Source: JACRCT01 sp036504155 (GTDB taxonomy: Bacteria > Myxococcota > Myxococcia > Myxococcales > UBA5297). Taken from it: DNA of 64,000 nucleotides. Position 1 is the stretch's first letter. Each line of letters starts with the position of its first letter. Of the stretch, positions 9,670 to 17,200 are shown one piece after another. Position numbers and translations under genes: made by a program. The notes under the pieces were generated by a model that was given only the letters and a program-made list of their open reading frames with translations, was not told the DNA's origin and searched no databases. The DNA lies in NCBI GenBank assembly GCA_036504155.1, contig DASXVQ010000060.1, positions 1 through 64,000 of the forward strand. The letters run 5' to 3'.

Positions 9670-10190
9670 GGCTTCATCTCCTCGCGCAGGCGGCCGACCA
9701 GATCGTGCATGCGCGACTTCACGGTCCCGATGGGGGCCTGCACCACCCCGGCCATCTCCTCGTACGACAGCCCGGCGACGCGCAGCTGGTAGAGCTCCGC
9801 CAGCGGCTCGGGCAGGACCTCGACGGCCTTGAGCAGCGCGGTGACCGCCTGGTGCCGCTCGAGCGCCCCGGAGGCGGGCTCGGCGACCGGCTCGCCGTCG
9901 CGCGCCACCACCTGCATCGCGCGGTTGGCCCGCCCCGCCGAGCGCGCGCGGTTCAGGCACAGGTTGCGCGCGACCTGGAAGAGCCAGGCGCGGAAGCTGC
10001 CCTGCTCCGTGCGCTTGCCCTTGAGCACGCCCATGAAGGCCTCGTGCAGCAGGTCCTCGGCCTCGGCCCGATCGCGCACGTGCTTGAGGACGAAGCCGAA
10101 CAGCGGCCGCTCGTAGCGCTCGTAGAGCTGGTCGAAGGCGGCCATCTCGCCGCGGACCAACTGCTCGTAGAGGGCTTCGTCCGAGACCAT
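9654..10190 (-). CDS. ECF RNA polymerase sigma factor
   Basis: 178 residues, the usual ECF size. Region 2 is visible (FDQLYERYERPLFGFVLKHV, then AEDLLHEAFMGVLKG and FRAWLFQVARNLCLNRAR). Region 4 is LYQLRVAGLSYEEMAGVVQ followed by PIGTVKSRMHDLVGRLR, the DNA-binding helix-turn-helix for the -35 element. It overlaps the putative anti-sigma gene by 16 bp, so the two are translated together. Two small membrane-protein genes lie upstream on the same strand. The gap is only 7 bp to the nearest one, so all four may form one transcript, and the membrane proteins could be regulated with or by this sigma. Confidence 0.93.
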   Translation of the reverse strand: MVSDEALYEQLVRGEMAAFDQLYERYERPLFGFVLKHVRDRAEAEDLLHEAFMGVLKGKRTEQGSFRAWLFQVARNLCLNRARSAGRANRAMQVVARDGEPVAEPASGALERHQAVTALLKAVEVLPEPLAELYQLRVAGLSYEEMAGVVQAPIGTVKSRMHDLVGRLREEMKPWTAS

Positions 10191-10197
10191 GGCGCCT

Positions 10198-10560
10198 CTA
10201 GCCCCGCTCCGGACCGGCCGCGAGCGCGGCGCGCAAGGCGCCCGCGGCCAGCACCAGCGTGGAGAGCACGAGGAAGACCAGCGCCAGCGTCAGGTTGTGC
10301 AGCGATTCGGCGAGTCCCAAGAGCGTCGTGGGGTACTGCTGCGCCGCCGGGAGCTTGGAGACGTAGAGGAAGGTCGCCACCGCGCCCATCACGGTCCCCA
10401 GCGAGCCGCTGAGGAAGTCGACGATGCCCAGGATGGTGAAGAGGGTCAGCAGCTTGCGCTCGGGCTTGAGCGCGTAGGCGACGCCGACGGCGAGCAGCAA
10501 GAGCCCGAACGCCAGGGTCGGGTACATGCCGAAACCGCCCTCTTTGAAGAACGTCAGCAT
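10198..10560 (-). CDS. Small four-helix membrane protein (paralogue A)
   Basis: 120 residues: MLTFFKEGGFGMYPTLAFGL, then alternating hydrophobic stretches suggesting about four membrane helices (about 11-30, 38-60, 78-95 weak, 97-115). It is clearly paralogous to the next gene upstream. Shared landmarks are GMYPT, GVAYAL-PER, GSLGTV-G and LLG-ESL-N--LA. The GG-GMYP start and overall shape resemble MotA/TolQ/ExbB-type channel subunits, but it is shorter than those, so I make no functional claim. It is 7 bp upstream of the ECF sigma gene on the same strand. Confidence 0.7.
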   Translation of the reverse strand: MLTFFKEGGFGMYPTLAFGLLLLAVGVAYALKPERKLLTLFTILGIVDFLSGSLGTVMGAVATFLYVSKLPAAQQYPTTLLGLAESLHNLTLALVFLVLSTLVLAAGALRAALAAGPERG

Positions 10561-10590
10561 CGCGCGTGGCCCTCGACGGAGAGGAGAAAA

Positions 10591-10625
10591 CCGGTCGCGG
10601 GGAAAAGTTCGCCGCCCGCGACCGG
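10591..10625. terminator. Hairpin between the two membrane paralogues
   Basis: CCGGTCGCGGG (10591-10601) pairs with CCCGCGACCGG (10615-10625) across a 13-base loop. It sits between the two small membrane-protein genes. No T-run follows, so it may attenuate rather than end transcription. Confidence 0.45.
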
Positions 10626-10644
10626 CTCCCGGATATTGCCCTGG

Positions 10645-11016
10645 CTACGCGGGGTTCGCCGGTGCCGCCTTGGACTTCAGCCCCAGCCGCAGCGCGCCCA
10701 CCGAGGCGATGAGCGTCGCCAGGACGATGAAGATGAAGGCCAGGATGATGTTGTTGAGCGACTCGGAGATGCCCAGCAGCGTGATGGTGTGCTGCTGGTC
10801 GACCGGGACCTTCTCGATGTAGCGGAAGGTCGTGGCGAAGCCGGTGACCGTGCCCAGCACGCCGGCGCCGAAGACGACGACGCCCAGGCTGACGAGCAGC
10901 GGGACGAAGCGCCGCTCGGGGAAGAGGGCGTAGGCCACGCCCGCGGCGACGAGCAGCACGCCGAAGAGCGCCGTCGGGTACATCCCCCAGCCGCCTGCCT
11001 GCCAGAAGTCGGACAT
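10645..11016 (-). CDS. Small four-helix membrane protein (paralogue B)
   Basis: 123 residues from ATG 11016 (MSDFWQAGGWGMYPTALFG); the longer open frame upstream is not used. The layout matches its neighbour at 10198-10560: a GGWGMYPT start, GVAYALFPERR, GVLGTVTGFATTF, then KVPVDQQHTITLLGISESLN and a final helix ending GALRLGLKS. The tandem pair looks like a recent-to-moderate duplication that could form a heteromeric membrane complex. The resemblance to TolQ/MotA-type subunits is loose, and a motor or proton-channel role is only a guess. Confidence 0.7.
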   Translation of the reverse strand: MSDFWQAGGWGMYPTALFGVLLVAAGVAYALFPERRFVPLLVSLGVVVFGAGVLGTVTGFATTFRYIEKVPVDQQHTITLLGISESLNNIILAFIFIVLATLIASVGALRLGLKSKAAPANPA

Positions 11017-11093
11017 TTTCTGCCTCCGGGTTTCGGCACGGCCAGTCCGTGCACGCCAGGAGAAAACCGCACGCCGAAAAAGGTTCGCCCCGA

Positions 11094-11213
11094 CACCCCG
11101 AGCTTGTCGAGGGGCCAGAGTTCGATCCCTGCGGCCCCTCTTCACCCCGAGCTTGTCGAGGGGCCAGAGTTCGATCCCTGAGGCCCCGCCTTCACCCCGA
11201 GCTTGTCGAGGGG
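11094..11213. repeat. Three copies of the CCCCGAGCTTGTCGAGGGG palindrome
   Basis: Copies start at 11094, 11143 and 11193; the first two continue into CCAGAGTTCGATCCCTG, giving a period of about 50 bp. The array ends a few bases before the stop codon of the receiver/TPR gene. The same family recurs at 13499, 25798, 25890, 41727, 41826 and 41879. Each copy folds into a stem of CCCCGAG and related bases around CTTGT. Confidence 0.85.
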
Positions 11214-11216
11214 GGC

Positions 11217-12683
11217 TCAGCCCCGCTGCAGCGTCTCCAGCCGCGCCTCGATCTGCGCGGCGCGAGCCGGATTGGCGCAGGCCTCCTTGGCGCGCTTGAG
11301 CGCATCGAAGGCGTCCTTGCGGAAGCCCAGCGCCCAGTAGAGCTCGCCGAGCAGCGTCAGCGGCGGCTCGAGGTCCGGGCGCAGCTCGGCGGCGCGCTCC
11401 AGCGAGGCGACCGCGTGGTACGGGTGCCCGGCCTCGTGCAGCACCTGGCCCAGGAAGTAGTAGGGCTCGGCCGCGAACGGGTCCTGCTTGGAGGCCGCCA
11501 CCAGCATCGCGATGGCTTCCTGGTGGGCGCCCTGCTGGGCCCGCGCCAGGCCGGCCCGACAGGCGTCGAGGGTCTTGCTGCGCTGGGTCTGCACCGGCTC
11601 GATCGGCTTGGGCTGCGCCGAGAGCACCTCGCGGATGGCCTTGGTCAGCTCCGGGACGACGAAGGGCTTTTCGAAGAAGGCGTCGGCGCCGTAGGCCGAC
11701 TTCAGGTCCGCCGCCACGCGCCAGCCGGTGTAGATGCCCGAGACCATGATGATCGACACGCTGCGCAGCCGGGCGTCGCCCTTGATGGCGCGGCAGACCT
11801 CGAAGCCGTGCATCCCGGGCAGCATGCCGTCGAGCAGGACGAGGTCGGGCTTGCGCTCGCGGGCCAGCCGCAGCCCCTCCTTGCCGTCCCCGGTCTGGAT
11901 GAGGGTGCAGTTGAACGGCGCGAGGATCTTGGCCTCGAGCACGCGCACGGCTTCGTCGTCGTCGACGAGCAGGACCAGCTTGCCCGCGGGCACTCCGCCC
12001 ACGGCGGCCTGCTGCGCCGCCACCGGGAGGGTCGCCGGGGTCGGCATCCGCACCGGGGGCAGCGCGGCGCCGGCCAGGAACCCGTCGAGCCAGGACTTGT
12101 CGTCGATCGAGGCGGGAGCAGGCACGGCGGCGGCGACGGCGGGAGCCACGCGCGGAGGCTGGGTGCGGGCGGGCTGGACCACGGCCGCCTTGCCCTCCGG
12201 CGGCGGATCGAGCTTCCAGGCGTCGCGGCCGCGCCAGTACTCCTCGTTCGCGCCGTGCGCCTTGAAGATGCCTTCGACCGCCGCCCGCAGCGCCGAGGGG
12301 ATGGCCACGTGGCGCATGACCTTGCGGTCGGTGAGGAAGCGCAGCTGGTCGTAGACCTCGTGGTCGTCCGGCTCGGCCATGGCGATCACGATGTCGAAGC
12401 CCGAGTCCATCACCGGCAGCACCAGCTGGCGCAGCATGATGTCTTCGGGGACGAGGTCCATGTTGGCGACGCGCACCACCGACTGGGACAGGTCGATTCC
12501 CGGGTAGCCGTAGACGTCGCAGAGCACGCGGACCAGATCGCGCTCCGGGGCGAGCTTGAGGCTCCAGCACGCGGAGACGAGGTCCTCTCCGGTGGACGCG
12601 GCGCGATCGGAGGCCAGCTTGAGCCCCCGCTCGTCCACGATCCTCTGGCTGCGCAGCTGCAGGCTCAGATCAATCGTCGGCAT
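11217..12683 (-). CDS. MshEN-receiver-TPR fusion protein
   Basis: 488 residues from ATG 12683 (MPTIDLSLQLRSQRIV); upstream in-frame ATGs lie in repeat sequence. The first 150 residues resemble the GspE/PilB N-terminal (MshEN) domain, which often binds cyclic-di-GMP. A Pro/Ala-rich linker follows. A receiver domain spans about 233-360 (LVLLVDDDEAV, phosphoacceptor Asp in VLLDGMLPG, FFEKPF). TPR-like helices end the protein (PYYFLGQVLHEAGHPYHAV and LTLLGELYWALGFRKDAF). It has no ATPase or DNA-binding domain, so it is probably a signalling adaptor. Such MshEN-REC combinations are typical of myxobacteria. Cognate kinase and target are unknown. Confidence 0.82.
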   Translation of the reverse strand: MPTIDLSLQLRSQRIVDERGLKLASDRAASTGEDLVSACWSLKLAPERDLVRVLCDVYGYPGIDLSQSVVRVANMDLVPEDIMLRQLVLPVMDSGFDIVIAMAEPDDHEVYDQLRFLTDRKVMRHVAIPSALRAAVEGIFKAHGANEEYWRGRDAWKLDPPPEGKAAVVQPARTQPPRVAPAVAAAVPAPASIDDKSWLDGFLAGAALPPVRMPTPATLPVAAQQAAVGGVPAGKLVLLVDDDEAVRVLEAKILAPFNCTLIQTGDGKEGLRLARERKPDLVLLDGMLPGMHGFEVCRAIKGDARLRSVSIIMVSGIYTGWRVAADLKSAYGADAFFEKPFVVPELTKAIREVLSAQPKPIEPVQTQRSKTLDACRAGLARAQQGAHQEAIAMLVAASKQDPFAAEPYYFLGQVLHEAGHPYHAVASLERAAELRPDLEPPLTLLGELYWALGFRKDAFDALKRAKEACANPARAAQIEARLETLQRG

Positions 12684-12818
12684 GGGCGAGAACATAACCC
12701 AGGTCAGTGGCGGCCGGCCTCCGTGCGGGTCGGTCGGTCGTCGACGGACGCGAAGACCGAGCACCCGTGCGCCCGACAACTGCCGACCCGGCGTCACCCC
12801 ACATCGCAGGCCGGCGGA

Positions 12819-12945
12819 GGTGGGTAGAGCCGGCCCGGGCCCGCCCTGAGCCTGTCGAAGGGTGGCAGGGGCGGCAGTTGTCGGGCGTCGACCCCGACCG
12901 ACACGACCGTCCGACGCGCCCCCGGCACGGGGCCCGGCTCTACCC
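12819..12945. repeat. Composite repeat of about 130 bp with inverted ends
   Basis: It begins GGTGGGTAGAGCCGGCCC and ends GGGGCCCGGCTCTACCC, near-mirror ends. Inside are CCCTGAGCCTGTCGAAGGG (12844-12862), GGCAGTTGTCGGGCGTCG and CACGCCCCCGGCACGG. A second copy with the same order of parts is at 32638-32775. Upstream at 12706-12785 are a GGCCGGCCTCCGTGC motif and GCCCGACAACTGCCG, the inverse of the internal segment. The gap 12684-13013 holds these repeats and no convincing gene. Confidence 0.7.
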
Positions 12946-13013
12946 GACTCGCCGGCTAGGTGTGGGGAATCATTCGAAGGGAGGTGGGGTGACAGCAGTC
13001 GTGACGAAGAGGC

Positions 13014-13439
13014 TCAGAAGAACGCCCGGACGGGCACTCTAGACAGCGCCAGCACCGCACCGCGCACCGGCTCGAACAGCAGCCCCGCCAGGTACCAGGC
13101 CGGCGCGTAGTCGAGTCGGACGAGCCCGGCCACGCTCCACCCCTTGCGCCCGTAGTCCCACGGACACGTGCCCAGCGCCTTGCGCAGGACCCAGCCGGAG
13201 CCCGCCTCCACCAGATAGATGACGAGCAGGTAGCCGAGCCCCCGGGCGTACCACGGCGCGGCGGGCATCAAGTCGTGCACCTGCTCGAGCAGCAGCCCGG
13301 CGATCCCGTAGATGGGATGCATCCACAGGTAGGTCTTGGCGGTGGCGCTCCGGTCGCGGCGCAGGGCCGAGGAGAGGCCGGTGAAGACCACCTCGAAGCA
13401 CCACCCGAGAGCACCGTACGCGAGGAACCGAAGCAGCAC
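13014..13439 (-). CDS. CmpB-like membrane protein (putative ABC transporter type IV family)
   Basis: 141 residues with about four hydrophobic segments. The sequence GALGWCFEVVFTGL, then TYLWMHPIYGIAGLL and the signature CPWDYGRKG, match the family usually labelled putative ABC-transporter type IV (CmpB), whose function is not established. No ATPase gene is nearby. The start MLLRFLAYG is just after the family's usual beginning, so little if anything is missing. It is transcribed leftward and isolated between two repeat-rich gaps. Confidence 0.72.
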   Translation of the reverse strand: MLLRFLAYGALGWCFEVVFTGLSSALRRDRSATAKTYLWMHPIYGIAGLLLEQVHDLMPAAPWYARGLGYLLVIYLVEAGSGWVLRKALGTCPWDYGRKGWSVAGLVRLDYAPAWYLAGLLFEPVRGAVLALSRVPVRAFF

Positions 13440-13498
13440 GCCCTTCAGGCTAGCGACGGGGCGCGCAGCCGGCGAGGCACCCGCTCAGGGATGCCCGA

Positions 13499-13525
13499 CA
13501 CCCCGAGCTCGTCGAGGGGCCAGAG
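13499..13525. repeat. Single CCCCGAGCTCGTCGAGGGG palindrome
   Basis: Same family as 11094-11213, followed by CCAGAGCTC. It lies in the 370-base gap between the CmpB-like gene and the PqqD-like gene. The rest of that gap (13526-13811) shows no gene I can support. It must contain the promoter of the rightward locus, but I cannot assign -10/-35 boxes with confidence. Confidence 0.8.
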
Positions 13526-13811
13526 CTCAACCCCGTGTGCACTCGATCTTCCGGCGGCCCGAGCTCGTCCGAGAGGCTCGGCTTTCCACACGCAGTATTT
13601 GCTCTGCCAACCTCCTTTGAACCGGCGGCCCGCATTTCCAGGCAGCGCCGGAGGCGACGCCCCGAGCGGGGATGTCCCCAGCAATCGCGCGGGGTTGCGT
13701 GGGGCGGGCTGAATGCCTGGACGGGCTGCGGACACCCCATGGGGACAGGGGTCGCCGGCACGGCCTGCGCGGGCAGGGCGGGCTTGCTTCCAGAGCGTCA
13801 AACAGACGAGA

Positions 13812-14192
13812 ATGTCCGGCACTTTGGAGATGGACCAACTACTCGAAACCAGGCCTCGGCCAAGCGCCGAGGCAGCCATGGAGCGCGTCGGAGGCCGCTG
13901 GATGGTGGCCACTCCGGACGACCAGCTTCACTACTTCGTGGCCGAAGGCGGAGAAGAGCCCAGCGATGTCGGCGACCGCATCATCGATTTGGCCGACGGC
14001 AAGCGCACCGTGCGTGAGATCGCACAGGTGATCTGCTCCGAGTTCGAGGTGGACGAGCCGACGGCCCTGCGGGACACCGCGGAGTTCGTCCGGCAGCTCA
14101 TCGAGCGGAAGGTGCTGGACCCATCGATTCACGGAGGGGAGCAGGCTGCCGGAGCGGCTCCCAAACGCTCAACGGAGCCCGAGGGCGCTTAA
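13812..14192 (+). CDS. PqqD-like peptide-binding (RRE) protein
   Basis: 126 residues from ATG 13812; longer in-frame starts add a Pro/Arg-rich tail without similarity. The core from about residue 25 to 105 reads like a PqqD/RiPP-recognition-element fold: GGRWMVATPD, a strand, then DRIIDLADGKRTVREIAQVI and a last helix FVRQLIERKVLD. PqqD-type proteins bind leader peptides and present them to modifying enzymes. No radical SAM PqqE partner or lactam synthetase exists nearby. Instead the same strand carries a giant lipoprotein 28 bp downstream, a Cys-rich peptide, an HprK-related kinase and a signal-peptidase-like protein. The C-terminal 20 residues are low-complexity. Confidence 0.8.
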   Translation: MSGTLEMDQLLETRPRPSAEAAMERVGGRWMVATPDDQLHYFVAEGGEEPSDVGDRIIDLADGKRTVREIAQVICSEFEVDEPTALRDTAEFVRQLIERKVLDPSIHGGEQAAGAAPKRSTEPEGA

Positions 14193-14220
14193 AACGCCTG
14201 GGCCCCACCCTGGGGAACCT

Positions 14221-17200
14221 ATGACCCGCAGACGTTGGATCCCGCTGGTCCTTGGGATGGCCGCCTCGTTGGGCGGCTGCAACTGCAATCCTCCCGCCGA
14301 CGTGAAGAAGGTCGCCATCACCTCGCCCAAGAACGGGGCGACGGTGACGATGCGCGAGGACGTCGACAACACCAAGAGCGGGCTGCAGCTCGCGGTCAAG
14401 GTCGGCACCGAGAAGATCGCCACCGACGGCACGGGCTTCGTCAAGATCCTCGTCGACGGCACGGCGAGCAACCAGGCGATCGTCGGCGCGGACGGGACCG
14501 CGACCGTGGTCATCGACACCACGCTGCTGACCCTGCCCGACAGCGCGCACATCCTCACCGCCGTCGGCGGCGACGAGACCGGCACGGCCGAGAGCGCCAA
14601 GGTGTCGGTCACCTTCGACTCCTCGGAGCTCGACGGCTGCGAGGTGCTGGTCAGCGTCCCCAAGGGCGGAGACAAGCTGAACTCCAAGTCGGACATCGAT
14701 TCCGGCAAGGCCGGCATCCAGACCGAGGTCAGCATCCACACCGCCGGCTGCGGCGCGCTCGGGAAGATCCGCGTCTGCCTGCAGGGCGACGGGCTCACCG
14801 GGACGGCGTGCAAGGGCAACGCGGGCATCGCGGTGGCCGAGGCGAACATCTCCCCGGACAACACCACCCGGCTGACCGTGGACTGGGTCGAGGGCGCGGT
14901 GGTGGTCATCGGCGAGCACGAGGTCGGCGCCAAGGTCACCGACTCCGCGGCGGTGCTGGTGAGCGTGGACTCCTCGGCGCCGACCTGCACCTTCGTCTCG
15001 CCGCTGGACGGGGCCGTCCTCACCGCCTCGAACGTCGACGTGCAGCTCAAGGTGACCGGCTCCGAGGCGGGCCAGGCCGTGACGCTGACCTCGAACCTGA
15101 AGCCGGAGGCCCAGACCGGGACCGTGACCGACACCGGCGAGGCGGCCATCGCCGCCATCCTGCCGCTGGGCGAGCAGACCCTGACCGCGAAGGTCGTGGA
15201 CCCGGCCGGCAACGAGGGGACCTGTGCCGTCACGGTGACCGTGAACATCGAGGGCTGCGACGTCCTGCTGACCGACCCGCCGGGCGGCGAGTACCTGTTC
15301 AACATCGCCAACGCCAGCCCGGGCGGCACGCCGGTGATGGGCAAGTACACGATTCGCGGCAAGAGCACGCAGTGCCCGGGCGGCCTGGCGAAGTTCACCA
15401 AGACCGTGGGCGGCGTCGACGCCGACCTGGGCACCGCGGACGTCGACGGCAACGGGTACTTCAGCCGCCCGCTGCTCTTCCCGGACGCGGAGAAGGACGC
15501 GGTCGTGACGGTGAAGATCGAGAAGACCGGCTTCGCCGCGAACGGCGGGGCCTACTTCACGTACTCGACCGACTTCGTCGCGCCGACCTGCACCTTCGAG
15601 TCGCCGAAGGACGGCGACACCGTCACCACGCAGAGCCCGAGCGTGCGGCTCACGGTGACCGACGCCGAGGTGGACCAGGACGTGGTGCTGAGCACGAGCG
15701 GGAAGCCGGAGACGATGACCGGGAAGGTCAGCGTCGTCGGCGGCGAGGTGACCATCCCGGCCAGCCTGCCGCTGGGCGAGCAGACGCTGACGGTGGCGGT
15801 CTCGGACAAGGCGAAGAACGAAGGGACCTGCGCGATCGCGGTCACCGTGAACGTCGAAGGCTGCGACATCGTCCTGAGCGACCCGGCCACGCCGGAGCTG
15901 ATCGTCAACATCGCCAACGGCAATCCCTCCGGGACGCCGCTCGCGGGCAAGTACACGGTCAAGGGGACCACCACGCGGTGCGCGGGCGGGACGCTCACGG
16001 TCACGAAGGTCATTGGAGGGACTGCGGGGACGCCGGGCACGGCGACGGTCGCGAGCGACGGCACCTTCAGCTACGACGTGACCTTCGCGGATGGGGAATT
16101 CAACTCGAGCATCCAGCTGAAGATCGACCAGGCTGGGATGGCGGCGGGTACGCCGACTGAGATTGCTTACTTCTCGGATTTCACTCCGCCGACCTTGGAC
16201 TTGGCGGTGCCGGCGCTCGGGAACTTGTTCGTCGTCAATGCGAGCAATCCGCACCTGATCGCGGGCGAGGCTGGGTATGTGCTGGATGAGGACTCGGCGA
16301 ATGCCGGCGGGACCGTCACCGCGAATTTGAATGTGACTGGGATTGGGACTGTGGCAACCACGGGCTACGGCTCTGCGCTGCCTGGGTCGGCCACGGTGAA
16401 GGTTGGGGCTACCACGCCGATTTCGGCGACTACCGTTAGCAATGCTCAGCAGTCTGTCTCGGGGAAGCTTGAGTTGGCTGAGGGGTTCAATGGGGCGGTG
16501 CTGATTACCCTGACGGACTCGGCGGGGAATGCGACGACGGGGCAGTGGGATGCGAAGGTGGCTACCGCGGCGTTGCCGGCGGCGCTCACCATCTCCAATC
16601 CGCAGGCTGGCACCATCAACGTCTTCAGGGACCTGGGTGGTGACCGCTCGAGCTACGCACAGGTCCAGAGTGTCGTTACCTTCGGAGTCACCGCTCCGGC
16701 AGGTGCCCAACTGATGATGTGCTCGACTATCCAGTACCAGGGCGCGGCCGCGGGCTGCCAGGCTGGCTACTACGTGCTACCGGGGACCGTGGTCACCGCT
16801 AGTGGCACCAGCCAGTTCTACGGCGGCCTGAAACTGCCCCAGGGCGAGCAGGACATCATTGCCCAGATGAGCGATGCCGTCGGCGGCGTGGCGACCTCCG
16901 CGCCGATTCACCTGATTGTCGATACGGTTCCGCCGGTCGTCACAAGCGTGGTTGCCACGAACGACGCGGACGCCAACGGCACCATCGCCGGCTCTGAGTT
17001 GGCGGCAAACCAGGATGCGACCTTCACCGCCAACATCACTGGCGCGGACGGCCAGCAGGCTTCGTTCACGACCACGGACTCGACGGGCAAGGTTGCGACC
17101 GTGTTCGCGACGGTCACCTCAGGAGTGGCGACCTTCGTCGTGAAGGGCATTCCCGATGGCGCCTTCACCGGCAAGGTCTCGGTCACCAGCGCTCACGGCA

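Noticed and set aside
14098..16710. Long antisense frame (870 codons) opposite the giant lipoprotein
   Set aside because: Gly/Arg/Asp/His-rich sequence without domains, as expected from a shadow frame in GC-rich coding DNA. The opposite strand has lipobox, repeats and FG-GAP motifs.
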